Shown here piece by piece: positions 1-12,500 of a stretch of 64,000 nt of DNA. The position numbers and the translations under genes are program-made. Under the pieces are notes generated by a model that was not told the origin of the DNA, did not search any database, and worked only from the letters and a program-made list of their open reading frames with translations. Position 1 is the first letter of the stretch. The number at the start of each line of letters is the position of its first letter. This DNA comes from Tiliqua scincoides (Eukaryota > Chordata > Lepidosauria > Squamata > Scincidae): assembly GCF_035046505.1 (NCBI RefSeq), contig NC_089822.1, positions 105,718,659 to 105,782,658 on the forward strand, given 5' to 3'.

Positions 1-46
1 TTGGCATGGCTACATCAGCACTGGAACATTGGATAGGATTGGGCTC
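1..46. mobile_element. Harbinger-like MITE, right end only (cut by window start)
   Basis: Ends ttggataggattgggctc followed by TAA, the same end as the full copies at 21956, 62672 and 63129. Confidence 0.7.
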
Positions 47-206
47 TAAGAATAGCAATGAAAGCAGCAAAATAAAATCAACAAGCAATAAAATAGTGGC
101 GCAGGTTAAAAGAGCACCCAAAACCAACTTTGACAGCTTCACAGTTTAAGCTCTCTGTTAAATTAAGCTCTATCACAGTTAAGTTTAAAGGCCTGAGTAG
201 CTAAAG

Positions 207-434
207 CAGCCATTTTCAACCACTGTGCCGTGGCACACTGGTGTGCAGCAAGTGGTTCACAGGTGTGCCACAGGAATTTGAGGGTAGATCATTTATTAGT
301 AGGGCCAATGGGGAATGTGAGCTCCCACTGGCAGCATGGTGTGCCTTGTGAATTGTCAAAAACCTGATGGTGTGCCTTGACAATTTTATTGCCTTGTCAA
401 TGTGCTGCGAGATAAAAAAGGTTGAAAATCACTG
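207..434. mobile_element. hAT-type MITE with 8-bp target duplication
   Basis: Imperfect terminal inverted repeats (CAGCCATTTTCAACC at the left, GGTTGAAAATCACTG at the right) flanked by AGCTAAAG/AGATAAAG (7 of 8 match). The body repeats 'gtgtgcc..ggcacac' phrases. The same family as 42717-42930, there inverted. No coding capacity. Confidence 0.8.
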
Positions 435-904
435 AGATAAAGGCTGGATAGATAAGCAGGCATTTGCCTGACACCTGAAGGCCTTTAAAATCAGCACCAA
501 GTATGGAGACTATATTTCTTAGTCTTAGTGCCAGAGTGGAAAATTTTTTTTCTTTGGTCACCACTGCCTAGTTTCTGATGACAGGAGCATCCTTAAAGGC
601 TGTGAAGTGATTCTCTTAACAACTGGGCCATACATGTATCTAGGTCCCATACAGGCATCTATGTCCCAAATATGTATCAGTGGGTGAAAATGGTTTTTAT
701 TTTTTCACAGATTTCAGTGTTTTCTGAAAATAAGAAGTGCAGAAAGCAGTGTTTTTATCCAGTTTTATACATTATAATCAGTTTGAAAATGTAGTAGGTA
801 GGTGATATATGTGGTGTAATGTCAGCAGATGCAGCCACAATCATTACCAATATGTACAAGTGTTAGAAAACTTTTTTTTCTCCAAAAATGTTAGGTATTT
901 TTAA

Positions 905-1105
905 TTCATTATCGCCCAGAAACCCACTTCTACAAATATATAATAGGGGTGGCAGTTGTAGTTGGTGGAATGTGCTTCGTGCTGCAGATGCCAGTTGGGC
1001 ATCAGGTGATGCAGTTGGATCACCACTACTAAACTTGAGACCCTTGATTTTTAGGGGGAGTGCAGTCCCATCCAGAACAGGTTGATCACCACATGGGGGT
1101 AACTT
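905..1105 (-). mobile_element. L2-type LINE fragment (reverse transcriptase C-terminal region)
   Basis: Minus-strand translation contains QPVLDGTALPLK, then DAQLASAARSTFHQLQL, the pattern seen near the end of reptile L2 ORF2 proteins (QPVLDG..LPLKEQV..LGVLLD..LSLEAQVAA.AR..F.QL). A short relic inside a SIDT1 intron. Confidence 0.6.
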
Positions 1106-1295
1106 GGCTAGCTGGCAATCAGCTCTCTTACTCTGCATTAAGAGACTCTTACAACAACAACTCTATTACCATGTGTATCTTTGCAACACTTATAACACTG
1201 GGATAAATGGCTCCCTTACTAACCTGTTGGTACATTATTGGCTGTCTGCTGGTGAACCACCAGGTTTTGATCCCCTGTGCTCTTGTCTCTCGTAG

Positions 1296-1372
1296 ACATG
1301 GGGATTTTCCGACGTGCAGTTATGGTACTGTATACAGACTGTATCCAGCAGTGCAGCCGGCCAATGTACATG
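1296..1372 (+). CDS. SIDT1: SIDT1 coding exon (first in window)
   Basis: The acceptor is tctcgtag and the donor ATG|gtaagt. The exon enters with two bases of a split codon, then reads [20 protein letters not shown] and RPMYM, a stretch conserved in SID-1 proteins. Confidence 0.88.
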
Positions 1373-4300
1373 GTAAGTACATTGCGTCTTCCAGAAACTC
1401 TCTAGCCAGTCTTGAAAGCTGTTTATGTTCTTTCCCATGAGTATGCATCAACTGGGAACAGGAATGTCTTTACTATTACTGGTCAGAAAAAAATAGCGGC
1501 TTTATGTTTATTAACATAAACTTCTACAGGTCAGGTCCCAAATTCAGAACGTGACAGATTCTTTTATCGGTCCATAGTCATTCTTCCGAGCAAATAAAGC
1601 CCTTTTCACTCATTGTCTTGTGAAGATGTAATTAGTCAGTATAGATACATTTCCCCTGAAACGTTTCTCACTATAGCAGCAATTTTCAACCGCTGTACCA
1701 CAGCACATTGGTGTGCTGCAAAAGGTCCATAGGTGTGCCATGGGAGTTTGGAGCATCCCGGCACCCAGGGCTGCAGTAGCACCGAAAGGGTGAATGCTGT
1801 ATCCAGCGGGGCTGGGAAGCAGTGCCAAGTCTCCTCTGGGTAAGGCAGCTTGATTGTGCTCTGGGCACACTGATTGTGCCTTAGGCACTTGTGCATCCAA
1901 CTTATGCTCCCTTACCCCCATAAGACCTGGGCGGCCCCAATGAGTCTCCTTGGATCTGCAGGCACAGAATGGAGAATCATGTCAGGTCTTCTGGGATGGG
2001 AGGGGGATCAGGATACGATGGCAGAGACTACCGCCTTCTCCACCCCTTCCTGCACTACTCCCACCCCCGCCCTACCTTCCCTCTGCCCCCACTCACCATT
2101 TTACCGCCTGGCGCTCACCCAGAGCTCCAGGCAGTGTTCAACCAGACTCCGCCCGGCGCTGGTTCAACTTAGGCTCACACTGACCCAGTGCTAGCGCCGG
2201 TCAGGTGGCAAGTGTTGCAGGCATGCCTTACAGCATGCTTGCGACACTGAGCACCAGCCCAATAGGATTGGGCCCTTAGAGCTCAGCCTTTGTGCTCTTA
2301 TCTGCACTGTGCTGTTCATGTTAAAATCAGACATCACTCTGCTTTATATGTGAACAAGGCGGATTAAACATGTTTAAACAAATATAGTTTCTGCCATCAA
2401 GCCGACATTCATCAGAGCCAGATAGCTTGTGCCTTAGGCGCCTGTGCGTCAAACTGCATAACAACATGTTCCGCTTGTGATTTCCTGACCATTTCTGGTG
2501 TGCTAATTCAGGGTTTTCTTTCTTTTCCATAGGACAGAATGGTCTTGCTTATTGTTGGGAACCTGGTGAACTGGTCTTTGTAAGTTGTGCGCACGCCTGT
2601 GTATGTAATACTGGCAGGAGGGCAATCAGAACAGGACATGGGAAATGGAGAACTGGGTTTGGGTTTCTTTTCCACTCCAGAAACACTGTCCACTTTCAGG
2701 CTGTAATCAGATTTTTCAGCAGCCTTGAAGGTTAGAAACATACACGTTAAAAAAATCTCATTTAGGAATCTCCCCTTCTAGGGTTGGTTCTTCTGCCCCC
2801 CCCCCATAAATTTAGAGTGTTTCTCCAATCTCAGTTTAATTACTGTTATTTTTTTTTTTTTTAAAAAAACCTCACCCTAAAGAGGCATACAGGTAACTGT
2901 TAGTATAGTAGGTGCTAGTTGATTCCTCCTCCTTACATCTACATACCTGGTTTCTTCTACACTTGGCTCCAAGATGGTAGGATTTTACAGGTAGACTATC
3001 TGTGACATGCCAGGAGCAAGGGAATGACAACAGGATATGGCTATCTTCTTCTCATGTGTGCTCTCAGAGGCATCTGGTGAGCCACTGTGAGATAGAGGAA
3101 GCTGGACTAGATGGACCATTGGCCTGATCCAGCAGGGCTCCTCCTCCTTGCCTTATGACATGAAGGATAACTTTGATTAATTGATTGAGACTTTTATTGG
3201 CATAAAATGAAGGATAACTTTATTCTAGGTTCATATGTAGTTGCTGTTTGACTGGTAGAGATCTTTCCCCACTGTTTTGATGATCTAGATTAGAACATTT
3301 TACTTGAGTGCTTGAATTTCATCTTATGTGGGGTTCAGACTAGGTACTAGGTGTTAGATTAAGTTTTCTTTATCCTTCCTCTCCCGCAGTGCTATTTTTG
3401 GACTGGTGTATCGGCCAAAGGACTTTGCCTCCTATATGTTGGGCATCTTCATCTGTAACCTTCTGTTGTATCTGGCCTTCTATGTCATCATGAAGGTAAA
3501 GGAGCCGTGCCAATACTGGGCCGGGGGGAGGGGTGCCTGGGGGAGGGAGCAGGGTGGAGATGGTGGCAGACTCTGCTGCCTTATCCTAATGCCTCTCCTG
3601 GCCCAGGAGACCTGAAATGGGTCTCCTTGAATCTGCACCTGCTCAGTAGCAGGCACAGATCCGAGGGCCTGTGGGGAAAGGGAGCATAAGTTCTCTTACC
3701 CTGAGTAACCCCGACAGTGCTTCCCAGCCCCATGGAATGCAGCAGTAGCCATTTTGGCACCACTGCAGCCTTGGGCGCTGGGAGGCATAGGACTGGGCTG
3801 TTCTGTTCCTGGGCTGATTGCAGTTAAGCACCTTGCAGAATGACAAATAGCTTCCAGAAAATTCAAATTCTCTAACTCCAGCTTTGTGACTGGTCTGAGC
3901 AGAATGCCTCTGTCAGCTTGCTTTCCATTTGTATTTGGGTGGGAATTGAGGACTTTGTGATGTGCCTTTTGGCTTAACTGTGTGCACATGTAGTTCTGGA
4001 CACCTGGAAAGTGCCCACTCAACCATCATTTATTTGGGAGGTGCCATGTTAAGGTCTTCTGCCTTTTGTCTTTTCAGCTCCGCAGCTCAGAGAGGCTTCT
4101 GCCCATCCCCCTCTTTTGTATTGTGGCCACTGCTGTGGTTTGGGCTACAGCCCTTTATTTCTTTTTCCAAAATCTCAGCAGCTGGGAGGTAAGATTCTTA
4201 ACTTTGCTTCTTGTACTTCAGACTACTGAAAATGAGTGACAAGGCTGGTAGACAAGTCCCTTGTCAGAGCAGCACAAGGGTACTTTTGCAGTTTAAAGTC

Positions 4301-6760
4301 TGAAAAGGGAAAGGACCATCACTCATAGCATATGCTTTGTGTGCAGGAGGTCTCAGGTGCCATCCCTGGTGTTTTCAGTAAAAGGATCTTGTCAAGCAGG
4401 GCTTAGAAAAACCTCTGCCTGAAATTCTGAGTCAGACAGTACTGTGTCTGATGGACCAATAGTCTGATATGGCTTATTTAACAAGCTTCACTTTTTTTTT
4501 TGAGTGACTATTAGCCAAACTATTCCTTGCCCAGGCCACTCAATATGCTAGTGGGTCCTACTATTCATATAACTGAGCTTGTAACAAAACTTGGCTTCCT
4601 GAGAATTCCCATTTGCATGTTCTTTGTAGCAAGTCTTCATCACTGTAGTCAAAAGTTTACGAGTATTTCTGGAGGGCTGGACTGTTTTTACTGCAGCTCT
4701 CCATTCCTGTCTTCTCATTCCTTTGAGGTACACGCAGCTGCTATCATGTTTCAAACCTCTCTGCAACAATGAAGGGACAGAATTACAATTCTCTGCTGTG
4801 TCCTTTTGCACCAGGAAACTCCATCAGAATCCCGAGAAAAGAACCGTCCATGTATCCTTCTGGGTTTCTTTGATGACCACGATGTCTGGCACTTCCTCTC
4901 AGCAGCTGCCTTGTTTTTCTCCTTCTTGGTGAGGAGTGCATTTTCACACAATGCTAAAAATACTTTTAACACTTTTGTTTTCCTGCTTCTTAAGTAGAAA
5001 TGCAGGCCCATCCATGTCATGAAGTGAGAGCAAAGTCTCACTTGTTTTGCAAGGCACTATGTCCTTCCTTCTGCCAAGGAAGGAAGAGGCTGCTTCTCCC
5101 TCAAGGAGGATACTAGGCCTGCCCTTTTAATACAGTTCTTAGTGAGGCACAATGAAGGGGAACAGGGTCCAGTCCTCAGTCAACCTGGGCAGTGAACCAG
5201 GCTATCACTGCCACTTATAAACCACTATTTATAAGCAGATGTTATAAAACCTGGGCTTGAAAAGCCTAGATGTTATAAAAGCAGATGTTATAAAACCTGA
5301 AAACCTGGGCTTCATAAAGGTTTTATACCTGTCTTCCAGAGATTTCTTTCAGATTGCAGCTCTGTCTAAGACTATCTCCTTGGCTAACCAGTTGGCTAAG
5401 AAAAAGCCACCAAACTCCTTGACATTCTCCCAGAGCAGTTTCATCCTCTGGTGCTCCCATAGCACTGTAGAGCAACAACAAGGTTTTTGACCATCAGTAT
5501 TCATTGAGCATTATACCCTGACCATGAGGTTGAGTGCTGATGCCTCATGTTTGTGTGCCATTCTGCATAACATTTTGCCCTGATTGACCTGCACACTCCT
5601 CCAGCTAACAGGGGAACTAGCTAGTTGCCATTAGGCATGACTGCACAGGGACCACAAAAAGAGGACAGGTTGCTTACCTGCAACTATAGGTCTTCAAGTG
5701 GTCTTTGTGCAGACACATGACCCACACATTTCCCATATTCTGGGCATGGTTGTGAAGTGTCAAGAGGGTCTAAGTCTATTACTAGTCATCCTCATGGCTG
5801 TAGGTTCTATAGAAGAGAAGTACCATGCAACATAGTTCCTTTCATAGAATTTGAATTGGGTTCTGACTGTGCTTATAGATTCCTCTTGTTCTTTGATGTT
5901 GCTTACACTCAAAACTGAATTTCTAGTGACTATGATGTCTGTTCAGAGGGTGCCAGAGTTGGGAGACCTATCATCCAGTCCACAACTGTGCACATTCCAT
6001 TAGGGCAAACTAGTAGTTCTCAGGACAACCCCATACTGCCTTCCCAAAATGAATTCAGTTTTTCATAAGACTCAAAAAATGGTTTTGCCATCATTTTGCC
6101 CTATGCCAGCCAGCCACAGGAGACAAAATGGCACATGCTCGATGTGTGCAGGGCTCTTCATTTTTATTTAAGTTGTACAGTGGCGTTCATCCTCCACGAT
6201 GACAAACACCTAAGAAAGGTGTCCCATTTCACTATTTCCAGGTATGTGTTCAACTGGTATATTAGTCAATGGGGAAAACTGTTCCAACAGATGGCTAAAC
6301 CCTAAGAGGAGCAGCCTTGACTTCTGCTGTCCAGGGTTGATTTACTCTTGAGTTTTTCAGAGTGCCTACATGGGCCTCTGTGCAACAGTGCAGAGTGGTT
6401 AAGTTTGCCTCTGCAGATATACTTTTCAGCAAGAAGATCCCACAGAGGTTATTTGTCCATTGATTGTTTGGTTCCATTGGGAAAGTTCACTCTGGGATGG
6501 TATTTTTTTAACATCTTGTTGGTCATGAAATGCCCCCCAGAGAACAGGAATGCATAGTAAGAAATTTTCCTTTTCCTGTCTGCACAGCTGCTTGTGGGCA
6601 AAGGATAGAACTTATTAAATTGGGCTGTAGGTTTCCACTGGGAGGGTATTCGAAAGGCCCATTTAAAAAAGACTAATCTCTTTCTTGCTTGTTCTAGGTC
6701 CTGCTTACTCTGGATGACGACTTGGATTCTGTGCGGAGGGACAAGATTCCTGTCTTCTGA
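1296..6760 (+). CDS. SIDT1: SID1 transmembrane family member 1, C-terminal exons (partial gene)
   Basis: Six exons encode the last ~171 residues: 1296-1372, 2533-2579, 3390-3495, 4078-4188, 4815-4928 and 6698-6760 (stop TGA). Every junction is AG/GT and keeps frame. The protein has hydrophobic, membrane-spanning stretches starting at [41 protein letters not shown] and [16 protein letters not shown], and ends [12 protein letters not shown], the family's C terminus. The HDVWH motif gives two histidines four residues apart, like the metal-site histidines of the CREST hydrolase-like fold that SID-1 proteins share (family knowledge). Family members are lysosomal or plasma-membrane proteins linked to lipid binding and RNA uptake; that role is not visible here. 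SIDT2 is the close paralogue. I chose SIDT1 because USF3 and NAA50 follow, as in other amniotes. Upstream exons lie outside the window. Confidence 0.93.
1373..2532 (+). other. SIDT1: SIDT1 intron with composite repeats
   Basis: Holds a left-end fragment of the 207-type hAT MITE at 1677-1755 and then a GC-richer composite element to 2275 that ends ggattgggccc before TTA, a Harbinger-like end. Confidence 0.55.
2533..2579 (+). CDS. SIDT1: SIDT1 coding exon
   Basis: A 47-nt exon after ttccatag that reads [15 protein letters not shown] and leaves two bases (TT) for the next exon. The donor is TTT|gtaagt. Confidence 0.9.
3055..3180 (+). repeat. L2/SINE 3' tail
   Basis: The phrase ctggactagatggaccattg gcctgatccagcagggctc is the 3' tail common to L2-type LINEs and their SINEs in reptiles (from memory). 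Lies in the SIDT1 intron 2580-3389. Confidence 0.6.
3390..3495 (+). CDS. SIDT1: SIDT1 coding exon
   Basis: Follows ctcccgcag and ends ATGAAG|gtaaag. It encodes [20 protein letters not shown] and the rest of a membrane span ending FYVIMK. Confidence 0.93.
4078..4188 (+). CDS. SIDT1: SIDT1 coding exon
   Basis: Acceptor ttttcag, donor GAG|gtaaga. Exactly 37 codons, [13 protein letters not shown] to [10 protein letters not shown], carrying one membrane span. Confidence 0.93.
4322..4482 (+). mobile_element. tRNA-derived squamate SINE, 5'-truncated
   Basis: Contains a decayed tRNA-like half (gctttgtgtgcaggaggtct, B-box-like ggtgccatccc) followed by the tail cctctgcctgaaa..gatggaccaatagtctgata. 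Pattern recalled from lizard tRNA SINEs (ACA_SINE type). In the intron before the 4815 exon. Confidence 0.6.
4815..4928 (+). CDS. SIDT1: SIDT1 coding exon
   Basis: Acceptor ttgcaccag, donor TTG|gtgagg. Exactly 38 codons, [19 protein letters not shown] followed by [19 protein letters not shown]. It holds the paired histidines of the putative metal site. Confidence 0.93.
4929..6697 (+). other. SIDT1: Last SIDT1 intron
   Basis: Mostly unassigned. A short local duplication (gatgttataaaa.cctg) lies at 5230-5320. At 5640-5790 a segment with gttgcttacctgcaacta and cttcaagtggtctttgtgca resembles a repeat I have seen widely in squamates and turtles; its family is not assigned. Confidence 0.4.
6698..6760 (+). 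CDS. SIDT1: SIDT1 terminal coding exon
   Basis: Acceptor tgttctag. Reads [20 protein letters not shown] then TGA, the diagnostic SID-1 family C terminus. Confidence 0.94.
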   Translation, partial: VLLTLDDDLDSVRRDKIPVF

Positions 6761-7960
6761 GCCCTGGGAGAGAGCAAAGATGATTTTCAGAGCTGCTCAC
6801 TGAAGCACAGTGTTGCCAACTAGTGCAGTTGATAGAAAACGTGTCAGCATATACCAAGCACAAAAGCACAAGCCAGGAAGAAAGCAGCTTTCAACTGGCA
6901 TGTCTGGAAGGCCACTTTAAGAAACAAGAGCTTAATAAGCATGTGAGAGTCCTTGCCACTAGGTGGCTCAGACTCAATACAGAATTCCAGGACAAAGCAA
7001 GGCAGCCTGGAGGGTTGAAAATCCTCTCCAATTGCTTTCCAGGAGTCATACAAGGGACATACTTTACTCTCAGCACCTGATTTTGGAGGCTGGTGGTTAA
7101 AACGTGTAACAATTTCCACTGCCTAGAAAGAACAGCTACAATGCAACAGCAAGGCGACTCCCTTGTACTGAAAAAGCAAGCAGGGATGTAGTATCCACTT
7201 AGGCTGTGGTGCTTAGTTGGTGATTTTTCAGCCAGCTAAGCACTGTAAGCCACTATTCCTTTTGCTGCCTGGACCCTACTGCTTGATTTGTCAGTCTGTT
7301 TACATTGGAGAAGCCCATCTGCTTCTCCCCAAGACAAGACAAGGCTTTCCATTAAATTATACAGGAGCTAGTTGAGAACAAGAAACCATTTATTTATTTT
7401 TGTACTGAAAAGCATATCCCTGAGAGATGTCCCAAGCCCTTCTACCCTGTCTCTTAAGTTGCTTTCTCTAAATAAGATGAATAGCACCACTCTTTCCTTG
7501 GAGGAGGCACACATGAGGAAGATGGTCTGCAGTGTGGCTGTGATTTCTTCATACCATTCATGCTATGTTCTCATTTAGACTCTGCCTCTCCCCAATCGCA
7601 TGCATTATGAGTCCTTGAAGCCTTTTTAAAAATTTCAACAAGCTCCTTGTCATTAAGTTTCCCTTCTTAGAAGGGAGCACCAGGGAACAGTGCAATGACA
7701 GTAAGCTTCAGAGCCTTCAACCTCTTTTGAGAAGCTCCTGAATCAGATTCTCTATAGTTTGTTGTCGGACAGTGTTGTGAACTTGAACCCCAAGATAAAT
7801 GAGGATTTGTTTTACTGATGGAAGCCCTTTTCCTGCTAAGACAGACAGGAATGATGAAGGACATCACTTCAATGTTTTAAAAGATTATTGTATGGAGCAG
7901 GCATTGTGTAGAATGTTCTCCCGCTTTGCTAACTTTTTGAATAAAATATGTCTCAATATT
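6761..7960 (+). other. SIDT1: SIDT1 3' UTR (inferred)
   Basis: About 1.2 kb of sequence without recognised repeats follows the SIDT1 stop and runs to an AATAAA hexamer at 7940-7945. The 3' end is inferred from that hexamer; an earlier or alternative site is possible. Confidence 0.6.
7940..7945 (+). promoter_or_regulatory. SIDT1: Candidate poly(A) signal of SIDT1
   Basis: Canonical AATAAA in an AT-rich context, about 1.18 kb past the SIDT1 stop and before the first transposon of the intergenic gap. Confidence 0.5.
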
Positions 7961-8194
7961 GCTAATACGCTTATAGTAATTATTCAGATATGTCAGCTGA
8001 CTTTGTAAAAGTCAAACCAAACTCAACTTTTTACAAATGGCCCTCGAGTCAAAGAAGTGAAACAAACTTTTTTTCTTAATTCTGGGACTTCTTCATGCAC
8101 CCCCCTGAATCTTGAAATGGCAATGTACGTATATATTCCAAGTACCACTGTTTATCAAATGTCTACCCACTTGAAGTGAATGAATATGCATGTG

Positions 8195-8709
8195 CAGTGG
8201 TACCTCGCATAACGAATGCCCCGTGCAGTGAAAAACTCGCAGAACGAAAGCGTTTTGCGAAGTTTGGTAACTCGCACAACAAATTTTTATGACCCGTGCT
8301 TCGCAAGACGAATTTTTTTTGTTTTGCTTTGGTTTGTTTTAGGGGGAAGATCTTCATGTCAGTTTATGATCCCGTCCACCCTAGTAAGGGGAGGATCTTC
8401 ATGTCAGTTTATGTAAGTAAGTCCCATTGTGCTTGCTCCCAGGAAAGTGTGCACAGGATTACAGCCTTCAAGCTCCCCACTCAGCATCCGCCCCGTTTTT
8501 GAAATCCTCAGTACAGTATGTACGCCTTTAAAAAGCACTTAAACACTTTGTAAACCAAATTTGACTTTGTTATGACTTTTCTTGCCCATAGGAACTCATT
8601 AATTAAATTTCAATGCATTCCTATGGGAAAACGCGCTTCAGAAAATGAAAAACTCACATAACGAAAGGACTCACGGAACGAATTAATTTCGTTATGCGAG
8701 GCACCACTG
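8195..8709. mobile_element. Tigger/pogo-like MITE carrying a nested MITE fragment
   Basis: Inverted ends CAGTGGTACCTCGCATAACG (left) and cgttatgcgaggcaccactg (right), followed by TA at 8710; the left flank reads TG, a likely decayed TA. Short palindromic blocks of the 'aactcgcagaacgaaag' type run inward from both ends. A piece of the AAGTAAGTCCC MITE is inside at about 8407-8466. Confidence 0.75.
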
Positions 8710-8748
8710 TAGTTCCCTTTGCCGAATTGTATGCAACTGAGTTTAGAG

Positions 8749-9060
8749 CAGGGATGCCAAACGCAAGGCCTGGGGGCTGGATGCAGCCCCTGGAAGCTTT
8801 TTATCCAGCCCTCAGGCTCTCAGCTGCTGAGGTGTTACAGCTGAAATGGCAGCCCACATGAAAATTGGGCTTTCCCAAATCTTGAAACATGATCAAGAGT
8901 TGCATACTTTATCTTCTGTCATTTGCAGTTCATCAGTTTCTATATGAGAATAAGGTCTGATTTCTGGCCATTAGCAGCTTAATGATGTCACTTCTGGCAC
9001 TCAGCTGGAGTCCTGAATGCTAACTTTAGCCCTCTGTATGAAACAAGTTTGACACCCCTG
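8749..9060. mobile_element. hAT-type MITE with perfect 8-bp target duplication
   Basis: Left end CAGGGATGCCAAACGCAAG, right end CAAGTTTGACACCCCTG, flanked on both sides by GTTTAGAG (8741-8748 and 9061-9068). 312 bp, no coding capacity. Confidence 0.9.
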
Positions 9061-9549
9061 GTTTAGAGCTTCCCTTAGTTCTATGTGAAGAGGCTCTGAA
9101 AAAGCAAGTTTGCTTTTGGTCATTGGTTTTGGTCTTTGTCAAACTGGATACAAGGTGGTCCATTTTAAATGCAGCATGTTACCCAACTTGCTTGTTTTAT
9201 TTTACTGTGCCCAACACTAGAAAACTCTAGAAGGAGGGATCCTCAGACGCATAAGCCAAACAGGGCATCCTCCTCCTCTTATTTTGGTCAGATCCTCAGG
9301 TTAATCTTCAAGATTCGAGTCAGGCAGTTTGTGTGTCTAAGAAATAGGCAGAGCTTGCATCAACCAACCAAGCTGGTACTTTCAGTCAGAAGAGATGCTT
9401 ATGAGTGTAAGATTATGGGCCCGGTTTATAGATCTGCAGGCATTTAGTTCAACTTTTTAAATTGAAAGTGTAACTACAAAGCAGTATTCAGCAAGTCTAA
9501 GATTAGTGAAAAACCACAGTGAAATTTCTTGACTTTACATTATTTACAT

Positions 9550-12500
9550 GTCTTTAGTTACAAGTTTATAAACTTTGGTTGTGATGCTGCGCCCTTGTTT
9601 TAAGTGTAGGATCGTGAGTTTTGCCTGTTTTCCCAGAACCATATAGATTATAGAAAAAACAACAAATGTGCACAAATCACATTTTTAAAAATAAAATACT
9701 ATTTTGTTAATATCTATACAATTTTTACAATTAATAAAATGTTACACTTAATAAAAAATCTGAAAACTTCCAACAAAATCACAGCTGCAAATATTTACAT
9801 CTGAATGCAGTGAACTTGTAAAAAAGATGTCAAAATAAATTGGAACAAATTCTTATTTACAACAATAATTTATGATACTAGTCCAACATTGTTAGACATT
9901 TGTGTTAGGATAGCAAAGAATCTGAGGGAACCACGAATAGTAGTGAGAATTTTAGAGGCTACACAGCAGAAACACTGTGGCACAGATTGAGATAAATTGC
10001 TAAAATTATCAAATTAAGTTTGACGTTGAGAGAAGGGGCGAGGTGCGGCTTGCTCTCTCAAGTGATTAAATGAATCCTCTTAAGGAAACGAGGCACAGCA
10101 GCATATGGCTTATGGAGAAGAAAGGACTTGCCATCACACAGAACCTGGCAACCCATTTCACACTGCCTGACGTACGTTTTGCATATCTGCTCCCATTAAA
10201 AGCGCAAGACCTTGCTGCATGTACCCAGCAGAGACAAAAGATGCAACGTGCACTCCTACATGACTCTAAAGCTTCCATATTTACATACCATTCACCTGCT
10301 GTGGCAACTTCATGTTTAGGGAAAAGCTCAATGCTACATGTATCAAAAATTGATCATTCCATGAATTCCACCAACTCAAGACCCCAGCTAATGATTCTCC
10401 TTCCCCCAAGAGACTGGAAGCATGAGATTGTTCCAGTGTTGATAAGGTAACCCCATATTTTAAAAATATTTTGTTTCATTCTAAATTTTTTGAATGCAAT
10501 GCAAGAGAAACTGAATCTTCCCAATCACAGGAGGTGGCAAATAATATGTTCTCTATAACCAACTCTACAGCTTAATGGGGGGGGGGGGAGAGAGAAAGGT
10601 GATTAAACTGCAGGTTATACAGTCTGCAACTGAGATAATACCAGAGCAGAGCTAAGGCACAATATACTTCCCATAAAGTTGACAGTTTAGGCTTTTCTTC
10701 AGTGTCCAAGGCCAGATACAGCCAAAACACAGGTTTTCAACATTTGCAGAGAAATCTTGATACGCTAACGATGAAGAATATCATGCTTTTGTAGAGGTTA
10801 AGCCAAACGCCATAGGTAAGATTTTCAAGTGCTTTTAAAATAGCTCCATGTCTTTCTGGTCACAAGTAGAATTCCAAGAGTAATACATGTTTGCATGTCT
10901 GTTTCACTAGAATGCAACATGCATATGGATTTCTGCACAACAGACAAGCACAGCATCTGCTGTATCTAGAAAGAGCATCTTCCACCCTCCTGCACTGAAC
11001 CTGCATCAGGAACAATCAGCACACTTGCTACAGCAATATAAAATATAAAACTATAAGACAGGCTTACTCTATAATTAGATTATAATTTGTTGAAAAATTG
11101 TTGGCTTTTCCATGGGCAAATCATATGGAGCTGCTGGTTTCAAAAACTACAGACATTCAAAAATGGTAAGAATGCATCTTATCTCAATTGTTATATTGCT
11201 ACAGGATCCTGACATTCTTGTGAGGGGTGTGCGTGAGAATGGGGGGGGAATAGAAAAGGAAAATTTTCTGACCTCTCATAAAGAGAGTTTTGGAGAATAA
11301 GAGTTCCATCACTTTTGCTTCTTTTCCCAATCTAATGAAAAGTATTGAACAGATACAGAACTATTGTGTCATCTTACAATAAGAGATGAAGTCCTACATC
11401 AAATCGCTAATGTTTTCAGATACAGCCAATCAGAATTGTTTAGTAACTATTTTTAGTAATGTAAACATGATCCACCTCTAGCATGCCAGTAAGTTGCTGA
11501 CCTGTATTACACACCAAGACATGCTTCCATTCTCCAAAGTGAACTGAGGAATTGCTGGGCATCTATCTAGCTGCAGCAGATGCTTGCAGACATAAGAGAA
11601 TTGCCTCTAAACAACTTCATAGTCCCTGAGTGAGAAGTGATCAGCAAAGTACAGCCTGAAATAATTGAAAGCACTGCTCACTTGGAAGCTACTTTTAAAT
11701 TGAATGTTGGGAACTTGCAGGGTCTTGATGTCTATGCCTATTGACATACACATGCTCCATGCCATGATACCTTTTGAAAAGGTTTGCCTAATTTATACTT
11801 TTGTGCATTGTCAGTGTACAGGACTTCAAGTTTGCTGTATCAACACTGGTAGCATGCATCCTTTCAGAGAGTAATGAATTCAATTAAAATTGCACTTTGT
11901 GCACTGGAAGAAAAACCAGAGGCCAGACTGAATGAGCCTGCAAAGTCAATAAAGTGAAACCAGTACCAAAGCTGATTTTTTTAAAAACATGCTAAGTGTA
12001 ACCAAGGGAGTGTTTTACAGTTTTAATCACCAACTGCACTCCCTGTGACATGAAGTCCGTCTATGTGCACTAACTTGCAACTCACTGTGCTGCTGCTTGG
12101 TGATAGAATGTACATTAGGTGGTGGTTACTAGATAAGGGGACAGCACCACATGAGGTCCTGTCCCCGAAAAGGTGAACTAGAAGCCAGAGTTTTGGAAGT
12201 GTACCTTTGTGTGCTTCAGTGTAAAACGAAGGTAAGACCATGCAGAACAGAAACACACCACTACCAATCAGTGACAAGATTTCACACCCCCTCTTTCAAG
12301 GATACATTTCAGTCAGAGCACAAGATGCAAATTCCTCCTGCTGTCAGGAATTCATCACACAAGTTTCAGGATGTCTTACTACACTTGTGAAGCACACCAC
12401 TGCAATATTGAAAAGTGAACTTTCAAACAGTTTGGGTAACTGAAGCTCAAGCTCTTTTGATGCCAATAAAGTTTAACCAAAGTAAGTCCACAGATATTCA

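Larger units (their letters stand above)
7961..9549. other. Intergenic gap between convergent SIDT1 and USF3
   Basis: Occupied largely by the Tigger-like element at 8195-8709 and the hAT element at 8749-9060; the rest shows nothing I recognise. Confidence 0.6.

Noticed and set aside
1296-6760. Calling the first gene SIDT2
   Set aside because: The C termini of SIDT1 and SIDT2 are alike, but the neighbours USF3 and NAA50 fit the SIDT1 locus; SIDT2 lies beside other genes in amniotes.
10070-10450. 126-codon plus-strand frame left of USF3
   Set aside because: No recognisable domain, no codon bias, and it lies antisense in the probable USF3 3' UTR.
10570-10590. G-run and other homopolymers (2798, 54442) as functional sites
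   Set aside because: Isolated homopolymers of this length are common in vertebrate introns and UTRs.
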